Positions 48,626 to 61,278 of a stretch of DNA of 64,000 nucleotides are shown in pieces (positions within the stretch are counted from its first letter, which is position 1; each line of letters begins with the position of its first letter). The notes below the pieces were generated by a model that was given only the letters and a program-made list of their open reading frames with translations, had not been told where the DNA came from and did not search any database. The position numbers and the translations under genes were made by a program. Origin of the DNA: Cotesia glomerata (taxonomy: Eukaryota > Arthropoda > Insecta > Hymenoptera > Braconidae). The DNA is taken from NCBI RefSeq assembly GCF_020080835.1, contig NC_058161.1, forward strand, positions 1,674,001-1,738,000, read 5' to 3'.

Positions 48626-51386
48626 CTATAAATTTTTTGACCCGCGATTAATATTGCTTCTAATAGCGATTTCGACGAGTCCAGTGGTATCAGAAAAATC
48701 AACCGCCACGATATTTGCTGTTCTAAAGTGTTCTTCGTTAAACCACATGGTAATTAAAGGGCCAATTTCAACAGCGAGTTCTCGCAATGATTTTCTACCG
48801 CGTCCAAAATAATGAAGCGCAGCATCTACTATTATCATTGAAGAATCCAATGTTATCACCGCCATCATCGCTCTGAGGCTCGCATATTGAATATCTCGCC
48901 TGGAAGTTCAAAAGTCTTTGAATAATTAAATATGAATATCGGGGAATAAGGACCACTATATGTGGAATTTTTTTTTTCTTTTTTTTTTTTTATTATTCTT
49001 GCCAAAGTTTCATCAAAATTTTTTGACTTCTTCAGAGCTCAAATAATTTAATTATTCCACATCTGTCTAAATTATATAGTCAACAATAACCCAACTAGTT
49101 AAACAATATGTCAAGGTGTCAATTGAATGTTGATAAATAGATAATTGATTGTAAAACATTATTAAATCCATACACACGTTCCACAATTTCAGTTACAACA
49201 AATATAATCTTTGAATAATGATAATCTCAATTTTTAATGAACAAAAACTTACAAAGTGCTTATTTTGGCGTCATTTTCCGAACTAGTAATGAATCCTTCG
49301 AGTTGTGCTGCATTTTGAACATTACCCCACTGGTGATGTACTTTGGTCCATAATAAATCTCTTTCGCCGTTGTACTCTCCAAGGTAAGATATTATAATCC
49401 TTTTCCCTTCTTGCCAAACGTCACCTAGAGTTATGTTCTTGCTTATTGGATAGGGAAAGATATGATGAGATCCTAGGTTTTTGGTGATGTAGATCAAAAA
49501 ATCATCGTAATTCTTGTTCGTATAAAATCCTGAATTGGTAAAATTATTTATGAAAATTGCAAGTAATGAATTTTGAAAAAAAAAACTTACCTCGTGGAAA
49601 TTCTTTAAAGCCGACGATAATTATTTCGTTAGTATTGATGATAAATTCTAGAATATCATCTATTATTTTTCCAAAAGGTTGAATACCGTATTCTCCATGA
49701 CAGTTCCAGTATTCGTCATCAATAATACAAGGTCTTAGATCCAGGTAACGGATACCCGAAATTAACTGATCTAGAATACTCTTCTCCTTTGAAAGAAAAA
49801 ACATATATGACATTATCAAGTCTTGAAATTTTGGACTAAATACTGAACACTGATAGAAGGATTTAGTACGGAGTACTAAACTGATTTAGTAACAAAATTT
49901 TTAGTCATTTATTTGGAAGAAACAAATATTTTGTACCCATCAATATTATTTGTTACAGTTTAATAAATGATTTCTCTATATAAACAAAGCCTTATTACAT
50001 GGAAATTAATATTTATTTCCACCGAATAATATTTAGTAACAGGTACTAAATATTTCTTCGGCAAGTATTGTCGGTAGATAGCTAAACTTTAATTCTAATG
50101 TTTATGTGAACCATAACCTATTCACTGACTTAGATTATTTTATTCAGCTCGGTTTTGGGAGATTTATCAAACCTTTGAAAACACACATACTCCCAATAAA
50201 TGTCTTCTATTTATGTCTTTTCTCAGTGGAATTTAGTTTACATTTTTCAATTTGTCTATTATTGATATGCTGAAAACTTGTTTAATTTTTATAAATGTCT
50301 CAAACAAAAAAATACAATTTAATGAGATTCTTTTCTTTATAATACCTTATATTTTTACTTAAAATTATTTATTTTAATTATTTTTATTTATTTTAAGTTA
50401 AAAAGTTAGGTTACACGCTAAAATTAGTTAAAAAATTAATTTCTTTGATACCAATAACCGATTTATTGAGTAACAATAAATCATTTGTTAAATACTACTA
50501 AATATTCATTTGGTGGAGCTAAATGGGCTTTAATAAATTATTTAGTACCTATTACTAAATATTTGGTAATGAACGGTTTGTTACTAAATCTTATTAAATA
50601 GAACTAAATCCTTCTATCAGTGAAGACACAAAAAATCTTATGAGGCACTTTCTATAGGAAATTTTATTTTCTGCAAAAAAAGCATTCATCAGTTTTCCGA
50701 TATCTCTCACCTTTCGGCAAAAATTTGAGCTCAATCCGAAAGTTAGTACATTAAAACAGTTTTAAGTGCGAATAACCTCCACCAATTATTACATATTACC
50801 TGTGTAATTGTGTATCGTTGAATAATTGTTGGCGGCAATTCTTCACTGTACGATCCAGAACTATGAGTACCTGGGATAAACAACTCCCTAAGCGTCATAT
50901 TCATCAAAATATCCTGATGTTTATTCATCCAGTCGGGATGTGTAGACAGGCAAGAAGATTTTCTTAGAGTATCATTTCTAAACCAAGCTCCAATGTACCC
51001 TAATTAAGTCAAAATTAATCAATGTTATCTTAATTTTTTTCGGCTATAGCATGGTTGTTACCTGTGCACTGTTCAACATAAGTAGAATCCATCGAATAAT
51101 ATTCCTTCGAAGGCGACACTCCTGTTTTCACATAACCGCTCATTTCTGCAGGTTGATAAGTAAAAAGCAATTCGTCTTCCGAGTTATAATAAAGCGCCAA
51201 AAAATCGCCTTTTACAAATTCTTCAACGAACCAATAGATAACAATCTGCCCTCTGATTGCTCTGCTCTCGCCCAATGGCGAGTAGAACAATACTATTTGC
51301 GCACTTTCGAATTCACGCTCCTCAAATAAATATGGAGTTATTTTTAAAAGAAAAATCACGGAAAAAATAATTATTTTTGCTTCCAT
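48626..51386 (-). CDS. PI-PLC X-domain secreted protein, array gene E (5 exons, most diverged intact copy)
   Basis: Exons: 51386-51062, 50999-50800, 49786-49591, 49529-49253, 48899-48626; GT-AG introns in phases 1, 0, 1, 2; 423 aa. I chose the Met at 51386 because it directly precedes a hydrophobic signal-like stretch (residues ~4-17); an in-frame Met 48 bases upstream is possible. Motifs: IPGTHSSG (His154), GIRYLDLR (Arg188), WNCHG (His205) and C-terminal NIVAVDF. The exon layout is identical to B-D but the sequence is clearly diverged throughout, so this is the older neighbour of the recent B/C/D expansion. Intron 2 contains a complete 775-bp TIR element (49848-50622). Intron 4 is 353 bp against 52 bp in B-D. 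Its last exon is the source of the two orphan exons in the array. Confidence 0.83.
49848..50622. mobile_element. CACTGATAG-family TIR element in intron 2 of gene E
   Basis: Full-length ~775-bp non-autonomous element starting CACTGATAGAAGGATTTAGT and ending in the inverse. Its interior is repetitive (TTTAGTA and AATAAAT motifs) and matches the copies at 23.9, 54.6 and 9.1 kb. A diverged homologue of the flanking sequence without the insertion occurs at 58996-59110. No transposase is encoded. Confidence 0.75.
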
Positions 51387-52560
51387 TTTTGTCGACTTTT
51401 GATAAAAAATTGAGACTTGTGAAATGTTCTTCAATTACTTTATCTAACAATTTAGAGAAGTATTATTAGCTCGTTATCGATCCAATTTTCTGGACAGCGA
51501 CATCGATTTTGACCTTGATATAAAAACCCATAAAATCAAAATAAGTTTTTATAATATTAGATTTAGTGCTATTGACCGTCAAACCAATTGACAATTTGAA
51601 ATCCGACTTAAAAACACCTCAATGTAGAGGACGTGACGTCACAGAATGTGTAGTCACGGTATGTGGGTCATAAAAAACACAGTGGTCATGCATTAGTGCT
51701 CGACTTCCGCTCCTAAGCGTCAGAATGATCACAATGAATATTATTTGTCTCTAAACAATATATTTACTATCATTATTATTATCATCCGTGAATCCCAGTC
51801 GCGAGCAATGTTTTATAAATATATCTAAATATAGATAGTGATAAAAATGCTGTCATCACCTATTAAGTGAGGAAATGATCCAAGGTCGCACTCGTAATTA
51901 CAATATGCTATTTATTGTTTAATTTTTTTTTGTTGTTATCAATCATTGAGTAAATTGTTCACAAAATATTTATGAGGTACGAATTTGGGATGTGTTTAAA
52001 AACTAAAAAAAACAACAAATTATTTTTTTATCATTTATTTATTTGTATTTTGAGAATGTATAAGAAAATTTTAAACAACAAAGTAAAATTTAAAAATCAT
52101 TTTAGGAATTTCTAAAATTTTTAGAAATAACTTCAATTTAGTCATATTTGGAAGACTACAAAGGTCGATTACAACTTGAAATATGTCAATTGTGTTGAAA
52201 AATGTATTTACAGATTCAAGTTTTTAAATAATACCTTTAATTTCGTAAATAATATAAATTTTTAACAATTTTTATGATGAATGTTTCAAATGTATAAATT
52301 TTTTTAATGTTTAACTAGAATAACCTTTCAGAAAAATTTATGTTCAAAAAGAAAAATTGATCTTTAAAAAGCTTTTAAAATATTCATTACTAATCTAAAA
52401 AAGTAAAATAATTGGAAATTTTGAAGAATTCTTAAGCACGGAAAAAAGATAACTCGAAAAATTATATCATAAATAGTAATAAGTGTCCCGTCGTATTAAA
52501 AACCAGAAAAATTACAGTTCGAAATAACATTTTTCTAAATTCAAATTTTGATTGTTAATT
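51387..52560. other. upstream region of gene E, no further gene seen
   Basis: The first ~150 bp presumably holds the E promoter. Beyond this the sequence is AT-rich without a recognisable gene. Confidence 0.45.
51471..51478 (-). promoter_or_regulatory. GATAACGA octamer upstream of gene E
   Basis: About 85 bp upstream of the chosen start of gene E. It is conserved with the B, C and D promoters although the surrounding sequence has largely diverged. Confidence 0.3.
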
Positions 52561-52565
52561 CCAGC

Positions 52566-52925
52566 ATGAAAAAACAGTATAAAAAAAATATATGTCGAAA
52601 TACATAAAAAATATATTAAAAATCTATAAAAAATATATAAAATATCTATAGTAAATATGTTTTTAATAACTAACTTTTGGCCGATTTTCATATATATTTC
52701 AAATATATTTTAGATATATTCAAAATATGTTTTTTTTTTCTATATTTTTAGCTATGTATTTCAAGATATATTTTGAATATATCTAAAATATATTTAAAAT
52801 ATATATGAAAATCGGCCAAAAGTTAGATATTAAAAATATATTTACTATTCATATTTTTTATATATTTATAGATTTTTAATATATTTAAAATATATTTCGA
52901 CATATATTTTTTTTATATTTTTTTT
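52566..52925. repeat. ~350-bp fold-back repeat
   Basis: Two ~165-bp AT-rich arms in inverted order (ATATATGTCGAAATA..., AACTTTTGGCCGATTTTCAT and inverses) around a short centre. Confidence 0.7.
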
Positions 52926-54096
52926 TATGGGGGTTTTCAAAGCTTTCAATGTAAATATTACATTATACAATGTAATTCTTATAAAATCTGTAATAATTAC
53001 AATTTTAAACTGTAATTTTTCCAGTTTTCATCCCGGAGCGCCACGTTACACTATATATTGTTATTTTTCGAGTTTTTTTTTTCCGTGTCGGACATTTTTG
53101 AATATCTAAAATTTTTACAATTTCATTTTTTTTTATTCCTAGACCAGAATGCTCGATTAAAAATGATATACTTTCCGTATTTCTTGATAAAAAGGGGAAA
53201 TAATTGAGTTGTCCCACCTAAGGCGTGCGAAATTCAAAAGTAGGTTGTATATTATAGGTTTAATAATCAAATAAGTTTGTCAAAACTTCTCTAAATGTCT
53301 TCAATACTTGTACTGAATCTTCTGTCTGTTCTTCTTCTGCAAAAAAATGAAGCGAAATAGTTAAGAAGTAGCTTTTGTAAAGCAAGGTATTACACCAGTT
53401 GAACCGGAATGATCGAAGATCGAACATCGGTCTCACGTGTAGCGCAGCAATGTAAAGCGTGAGTTAAGGTACAAGGTACAGTAGTTGCTGTTGGATCGGG
53501 TATTCGATCTGATTCAATATAAACTACAAACGCATGTGCGTGAATTTCAGCGGTCGGTGGAGCTGAAAGCGGTGCTCGGTGTACTTATACTGCGAGAAGA
53601 TAGATAGAGACTGCAAATGGGACCAAGAGGGACGGAAGAGGCGAAACAGATGAAGAAAGAGAGAGGAATGAATGATACGAAGCATGGCAAGAGTCGGTTC
53701 CCTTTGATGTGGCCGCCTTGGGTTCGCCACTCTGGAATACCTTTGCTTAGCCCAGCTACTGCTCAAGTACCCGTACTTCTACCTGGAGCTGGTTGTGTGC
53801 TCCTGCTGCAGAAGCATCCGATGTCGATGAGGAAGACCCGAGAAGAGAGATAAATTCCGCAATTTATCTCTCGGTGAATGTAACAACAGATGAACCACAA
53901 TTAACAGACTCGGCTTCTTTTTTTTTCAGTGCTCGATTGTGTTCTAGCAAGTACTTGCTCGCTTTTAGATTAGCTTCGTGGAAAGGGCGGTTAGGGAATC
54001 TGCAAGGTGCTTACATTTGGATTTATACACGCAAGGAGTTATGTTCTTAATTTAGGTTGAGAATTATTGCTTGACAATTTTTAGTTTTAGATACTA
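52926..54096. other. no gene seen; GC-richer 53.4-54.05 kb
   Basis: Overlapping 70-85-codon frames on both strands, none with family likeness. Confidence 0.4.
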
Positions 54097-55393
54097 CACT
54101 GATAGAAGAATTTAGTTCTATTTAATAAGATTTAGTAACAGATACAAGACGATTTCAAGTAACAAACCTTTCATTACCCTTCTAACTAACTTTTCATAAT
54201 AGTATTTATATTTTTGAATAACATGTCCTCTAAATAAACTAAATATATATCTTAAATAATCTATATCTATACTAATAAATGGCGAGACCTATTTTAGACA
54301 TGCCGAACCTAACAAAACTATTAAACCAATAAACTAATAATTAATCTCATTAAATGGATCGTTGATCAGTTAATCTTTTAAGTTTATAATATTTTTTTGA
54401 TAATTTTTTAGTTGATAAAATAATAATAATTCATTAAAAATCGTATGTTTAGTAATTTTATTTATTAAATTAAGTGATAATTGTATTGTTGATTGACTAA
54501 TTAGATATTTATTCGGTTGAATAGAATTTTTATTCCGATTATAGAGACGTCAATATCCAAAACTAAAAATAATTTATCGTTTTAAAGATCAACTTGTCAT
54601 TTCGATAATATTTACAGCATTTACACTGATAGAAGGATTTAGTAACAGATACTAAATGATTTAGTAACAAACCTTTCATTACCAAATATTTAGTAATAGG
54701 TACTAAATTATTAATTAAAGCCCATTTAGTTCCACCAAATAAATATCCAGTAGTATTTAACAAACGATTTATTGCTACTCAATAAATCGTTTATTGGTAT
54801 CAAAAAAATTAATTTTTTACCTAATTTTAGCCTGTAACCTAACTTTTTAACCTAAAATAAATGAAAATAATTTTAAGAAAAATTTTAGGTATTATAAAGA
54901 AAAGAATCTCATTAAATTATATTTTTTTGTTTGAGACTTTTATAAAATTTAAAATTAAACAAGTTTTTAACATATCAATAATGGACAAATTGAAAAATGT
55001 AAAATAAACTCCACTGAGAAAAGACATAAATAGAAGACATTTATTGGGAGTATGTGTGTTTTTAAAGGTTTGATAAATCTCCCAAAATCGAGCTGAATAA
55101 AATAATCTAAGTCAGTGAATAAGTTATGTATCACATAAACATTGGAATTAAAGCATAGCCATCTACCGCCATCTACTTGCCAAAGAAATATTTAGTACCT
55201 GTTACTAAATATTATTTGGTGGAAATAAATATTTATTTTCATGTAATAAGACTTTGTTCATATAAAGAAATCATTTATTAAACTGTAACAAATAATATAG
55301 ATGGGTACAAAATATTTGTTTCTCCCAAATAAATGAATAAAAATTTTGTTACTAAATCAGTTTAGTACTCCGTACTAAATCCTTCTATCAGTC
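54097..55393. mobile_element. compound CACTGATAG-family insertion
   Basis: A 5' fragment (54097-54180), unrelated repeat sequence (54181-54623, starting with the inverse of 10065-10140) and a full 770-bp element (54624-55393). The host sequence around it matches 12331-12360 without the insertion (GATACTATAATCAGAAA), showing duplicated TA. Confidence 0.7.
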
Positions 55394-55395
55394 TA

Positions 55396-56380
55396 TGATT
55401 AGAAATTTCGAGTTACTTATTGATTAGCGAGAATTTATTCTTCTCAAATTTACTACAATATTGTGGAAATTGGCGTTAATTATCTAAATTTTCGGTAAAA
55501 ATAAAGAAAAATAGAATTGTAGTTAGTTTAAAAAGAAATATTGGGAGATATTTGCAGAAATAATGACATCGGGGCCGTCACTGTTTTGAGCTGGGGGTGT
55601 AACAATATGTAGAGAAGAGAATAGTTATTTTTCCAATGAAAAATGGTAGCTATTACTATGTTAGATGGTACCGAGGATTTTTCAGCGACAAGAGACACTT
55701 GACAGAGTAATTTTCTCAATTGTAAATACCGACTTCGGTTACAAATACATTGTAATTATCGGCATGTTACATTCAGAAGAATACTGTAACAATCCTATTG
55801 ATCTCTGTTCTACATCTTCTAATTCATTATCTTCTATATATTTATAGTTCAATTAGTAAGGTTGTACATTAATAAATAAATAAATTTACTGTATTATGTA
55901 CAATGAACAAATTTTGAAAAAAAAAACTGAAAATAAAATCATAAACTTATTTAATCAAAACGTAATAAACATTTTTTTTATTTTTATAAAAAAGCTAATT
56001 ATTAATTTTGTTAAAAGCTATTTCAGCTTGGGAATAAAAAGTTGGAAGAATAATAAGGTTTATTATTAAATAAAAGCAAACTAAATGAAATGAAGAATTT
56101 TTAATTAATTATCGGAATAAAAATTCAAGAGCATTTAAATCAGGCGCTTTTAAAAACACATTATCGAATCATTTTTTTCAATGCAATTTTCAAAATATGT
56201 TATTGAAATATTAATTTGAATGTTATTGGTGACTTTTATGCTGGTGTCACTTTTAATTCCCAATATTCTGTAACTATAAATATTTAATGGTTATGCAGCT
56301 CATTTATTAGTGATGAAATTTATGTAAGATGGGACTGAGTAGCATTCTAGATAGCTTTAATTCCTGTATATTATAATGAG
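55396..56380. repeat. third copy of the 12.3-14.15 kb repeat
   Basis: Colinear with the second 801-bp unit and its tail (ending near GGACTGAGTAGC), same strand, with scattered substitutions. Confidence 0.75.
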
Positions 56381-57367
56381 ATTTATTATTTAATAATTAA
56401 TAATTAATAATTACCAGAAAAATAGTCATTAATCTTATTTTTCAAAGTATTATTTATGATTTTATTGAAAATGAAGCTGATTAAGGTTTAAAATGATAAA
56501 TATTACTTATTTTTCTTTGTTAATTATTTCAATATTAATTTGTTCAGTTGAAAAAAAAATCAATCTTTAATAAAAAATGATTTGCTAACTATCAAAGCAG
56601 GTCCGGTATAGTTAACAAATAAAAGCAAATCGTGGAGCATCCTGTGAATTCGCTTTTCTGGATCGCGATCTCCGAGGCAATTTTAACAAGTAGGCACCGG
56701 TGGTGGGCAAGTGAAGATAAATGTACATATAGAGGTAAAAATAAAAGTGAAAAAATGAATAAAAGGTGAATGGTATGGTATGGTAGCGTCGAAGATATCA
56801 AAGAACCTGTAGCAGAGCCAGCACCTGTATCCACATTGCGTAGCCTCCATCTGTCCAGTTGTGTTCCAGCTCCTGGTAAGTGTATCGGAATCGGTGGGAA
56901 GGCACGAGAGCTGGCCTTTCTTGCAACGCAATCAATCGAGCCGCCTCGCTACTACGGCCTCAAATACAGCCGAGCTTACCTCAGATTTCTTTACTTTACT
57001 CTACTTGTTTTTGTTTCAATTCTGAGCTGGAGCGAAGAGCCAAAGGCGACTCGCGCTCTCTCCGTGTCATCCGCAACCAGAGTCACAGTCAACTCCTATC
57101 GGTCCTTTTTTGTAGGACGCGTTATTTATCAGCCTCCGGCGACCTTTTTTCACCTCGGATAACATTTTTCATTTACATTTTGCTTGTCTTACATTTTTTC
57201 ACTCCATTTTTAACAAAATTTATTTTTTTGTATTTTACTTATTTTTTTAAAATTTATTTATTGATTTAAATTCAATTGAAATGATAATTAAAAATTAACT
57301 TGGTTAAAGGAAAAATTTTTTGAATCATTATTACTATTAAGCAGAAAAATTTTTAAGTGAACAAAAA
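56381..57367. other. no gene seen; GC-richer 56.6-57.2 kb
   Basis: Two overlapping ~130-codon plus-strand frames and two minus frames share the region, which argues that none is real. Could hold regulatory sequence. Confidence 0.4.
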
Positions 57368-58192
57368 AAATTAAAATTTTGTTTTATTAAATAATGACTT
57401 TTATTAAATTGCACTGTAGTTTCTAAAATATTAACATTTTTAAAGATATAAGCTGATCCCAATGTTACACTCATCAAGAGCTTTCATTTGAGTACCCACA
57501 TGCATTTTTGATATATTTTTCATATATACATATATATATAATATATATAAATATATGAAAAATTGATGTGGGTACTCAAATAAAAGGTCTCAATGAGTGT
57601 AACATCGGGATGAGCTTATATCATTAAAAATGTCAATATTTCACAAGATAAAAAGTAATTTCTTAATTATTGACATTTTTTAAGATATAAATTCATTTCG
57701 ATGTTACACTCATCAAGACCTTTCATTTAAGTATCCACATACATTTTTGATATATTTTTCATATATACATATATATAATATATATAAATATATGAAAAGT
57801 TCATGTTGGTACTCAAATGAAAGGTCTCGATGAGTGTAATGCCAGGGTGAGCTTATATCTTCGAAAATGTCTATAGCCAATAAGATAAAAGGTAATTTCT
57901 TAATTATTGACATTTTTTAAGATATAAATTCATTTCGATGTTACACTCATCAAGACCTTTCATTTAAGTACTCACATGCATTTTTGATATATTTTTTATA
58001 CATACATATATATGAAATATATAAATATATGAAAAATTGATGTGGGTACTTAAATGAAAGGTCTCGATGAGTGTAACATCGGGATGAGCTTATATCATTA
58101 AAAATGTCAATATTTTACAAAATAAAACGTTATTTCATAATTATGTAAATTTTATAGAAACAAAATTTTTCTTATCCTCTAAATAATATAGA
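57368..58192 (-). mobile_element. Helitron-like element 4 (3' end truncated)
   Basis: Minus orientation, 5' end A|TCTATATTATTTAGAGG at 58192; three palindromic units (57428-57640, 57667-57880, 57906-58120). The 3' hairpin is missing. Confidence 0.6.
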
Positions 58193-59279
58193 TTAAGAAC
58201 GATTTCTTAGCTTAAAAATTTTTCTTCTTAATTAAAGATGGAAAAATTCGTTATAATAATATTCTTTGTTTTAAAAATTTTGTCTTGAATCAAATTAATT
58301 ATTTTTTAACATTACAATTGAACTTTAATTAGTAAATTACACAAAAAAAAAATAAATAAATAAATAAAAAATGATTTTTAAATTAAATTTCTTTTTTTCA
58401 AAAACAATTCTTAAGACTTATTAAAAATGAACTTAAAAGTGTTTCAATATCTCTTTTTTTGACATTCGAAGTACATATAACCCCTTAATATGTCATGACC
58501 ATGGGAGACGTAAGAAAAGCAAGATTGAAGGTATCAATCGTAATGTCCTTGTAAAAAAGGACTACTATGAGAGAGTCGACTCAAACATGGATATGGCGAA
58601 GTTGACACGAAAAACAGTTGCCGTTTTTGCAGGGCCATAAAAGCAGAACCAGAGCCAAGGTTACCCAGATTTTTTGCCGATCATGAGAAACGCAAGAGCG
58701 TTTCTTGAGCTGTGAGGGGCTAATGTACGAGTTACGCAACCAAGAGGCAAAGGCCTCTAATCTCCCGGAGAGACAATATATAAAATTATATTAAATTACA
58801 TAATGACCGACTCGATTTCGCGAGCTTACCTTCCGGTTCTTTTGAATCGAAGACTATTGGCTGATGATTAAACTAACTGTTTTCTCGTCAGTGACCAAAA
58901 CTGCTGACAAAAATCCTAGTTTAATATTAATTTTTTTTTACAATTATTAAAACTTGAAGTAAATCATAATTAAAATAATTTATGTTTTAATTTTGAAATT
59001 TTGGACTAAATACTAAAGATACGAAAAATTATACGAGATTTTTTTTTGTAGGAAATTTAATTTTTCATCAGTAAAGTTTTTATCAATTTCTCTCTATCTC
59101 TTATATTCCTTCGGAATTTTTATTTTAAATTTAATTAAAATTGTGTCTAATTAGATCACATATTTAGAAAATTTAAAACCAAAATTGTAATCTAAATCTC
59201 TCAGTTTTAATTCAAAATTTGAGCTTAATTTAAACCCGATAAAAAATTTTCCAGCTTCTGTAAATCTCTAAAAGAATTT
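58193..59279. other. no gene seen
   Basis: AT-rich with a moderate-GC section at 58490-58870. 58996-59110 is homologous to the flanks of the transposon in gene E intron 2. Confidence 0.45.
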
Positions 59280-59515
59280 TTTTTTTTTTTTTTTTTTTTT
59301 TTATTTGTTTAAAGTCGCATAAACTACTAAGGTCATGAGCGACTACGGTAGGGGGTAAACTTTTGAGATTGGAACTCGTTTTACTTTTTGGGCTGAGCAG
59401 AATAATACACTTAAAATATTGAAAATATTCATTGGTGTACGCCGGACTCGAACCCGGTCCAATGCTTTGGTAAGTAAGGGCCGGATCCGGTAAGGCTACT
59501 GCGCGCCTAGAGATT
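59280..59515 (-). mobile_element. tRNA-derived SINE
   Basis: Read on the minus strand: a tRNA-like head with A box TAGCCTTACCGG and B box GGGTTCGAGTCC spaced as in a tRNA, a ~140-bp unrelated body, and a ~23-nt poly-A tail (poly-T at 59280-59302). The acceptor arms do not pair, so it is not a working tRNA. Pol III promoter and retroposition are inferred. Confidence 0.7.
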
Positions 59516-61278
59516 CTTTATAATCAATTTGAATCATAATTATTTATAAATTAAAAAAAATTCCTTCAATATAAAATACTATTCAATAATTAATCGAAGC
59601 AATTATCAAAATATCAATTTTTAACAAGAACGGCTGGATAAAAAAATAACTAATAATAGATCGAGGAAAAAACTCATCAAAATTTCCTGATTAATCTCAT
59701 AAAGATGAATAATTATTTCCATCAACAAGTTGATAAGATAACTTAACAAGTAGGCAAACTAATATAACCACACAAATCACTCCGCGAAATGAAGATGCAT
59801 AATTAAGTTTTTTTTTACCAAGAATAAATACTTTAATTATGTTGCAATCCTGTACTGGGTTATAACTTATAATGCCCAAGTGGTTTGCATCTCTTTCTCC
59901 GCTCAATCTCATCTCCGAGGCACTGTGCAGGTTCGATTCCGTTCACCTGATTATCCACGAGGAAATGAATGATTCTGGTATGGTAACTCTTACTGGAAAG
60001 AACGGCCGCATGTAAATACATAATACATAACTTTATGTCAGTACTCGAGGATTCATTCTGCAATCAGAGCCTGGAATTATTCCTACTCTAATTTAAATTA
60101 AATTCTAGGGCATTAATTACCGAACCAACGAGTTTCATTTTCAAATTATCGATGATAATTTAAATACAGCGAGATATTAGATTTATACTTCAGTCTATCT
60201 AAAAAATAAAAGAAAATACAAAGAAATATTTTGGTTTTTGTCCCCCGCTGGAATTATTGGAACAAAATGAAAGAGAGGCGAAAGCGTGACACGAATCGGG
60301 GCTGTCAATGCTCGTTTGTCGTTTGTTTTTCGGAGATAGATACTCTCTTTTGCTGTTTATAAATTTTTAAAGGTTCAATTTCTTGTGAGTTGAAGAAGAA
60401 TAGTTCTTTTTTACAAAGAAAGAGACCACTGGGGTATGTGGGGCAGTATGCAGATTTATACCTGTCACACAATTTCTTTTCTTTCTTTTCTCAAAACGTT
60501 TCTTCTGTTCGGAACCACAGCCCGTAGGCCATTTGTCTTTCGCTTTTCCAATAATACGGATAGAAGCTAGTCGCTGGAAGGTCTAGACTGGATTTATCTC
60601 TACAGAATTATTTGTCGGAGACACATTTTTGGGTTGGAGTTGATCGAGCCAAAAATGGATCACTGGAATTAACATGACATATTTAATGAGCCGGAATTGT
60701 TTATAAGTTTTGATTTTATGTAAGGTATATTTTTTTAAGAGGAGAAAAGCGATATAGATAATTAAATAATAAAAAAGATTTTACATAAGAAAATCGGCTT
60801 TTTAGGTAAATTTTGTTTTATCAATCGTCGTAATCTAAATTTATGTGTTTTCATAGTTTGATATTTTTTTTTTGTTGTCAATTTATGATTGAAATAGTCA
60901 AGAGAATAACCAAAATTTTAAAAAGGGCTATTTTTTATTTTAAAAGGCAATTTATAACTTAATTTGCTTTCATCAAAAAGTTCTTGGTGTAAAATTTTGC
61001 TTTTAAAGATTTTGTATATTTTTTAGTTTGTCAATTTTTTATGTTGACTTCCAAGATGAGTTTTTAACAGTTTGAGGGCTTTATAAATATTTTTTCTTAA
61101 TATTTGTTGATTAAATTGGTAATTAGACTTGTAATAGCTTTATTGTTCGAATTTTTTTTCAACAGTTAAAAATATCTATATTATCCAAAAATTATTAAGC
61201 CAAAATTTTTTATTTATAATTCGTAATAATAAATGCTGATTGCTATTTATAAATATTAAATTAAAATTTAATAAATAA
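59516..61278. other. no gene seen
   Basis: Moderate-GC stretch 59850-60680 with short minus frames of no recognised family; AT-rich afterwards. Confidence 0.4.

Larger units (their letters stand above)
45024..48868. repeat. segmental duplication unit 3 (contains gene D, ends in gene E exon 5)
   Basis: Begins with the same AGTCTAGAAG sequence as units 1 and 2. The 3'-flank TIR element is only 148 bp (45191-45338) here, against about 2.6 kb in the others. The unit homology ends in the last exon of E at the double ATG. Confidence 0.7.

Noticed and set aside
56770..57269. 130-codon plus-strand genes
   Set aside because: Two overlapping frames of equal length on one strand and others on the opposite strand; composition effect of the GC island.
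57428..58120. CRISPR-like array of regularly spaced repeats
   Set aside because: Units are long palindromes with identical, not unique, spacers, in an animal genome.
59440..59515. tRNA gene
   Set aside because: A and B boxes fit, but the acceptor stem does not pair and a long body with poly-A follows: SINE head.
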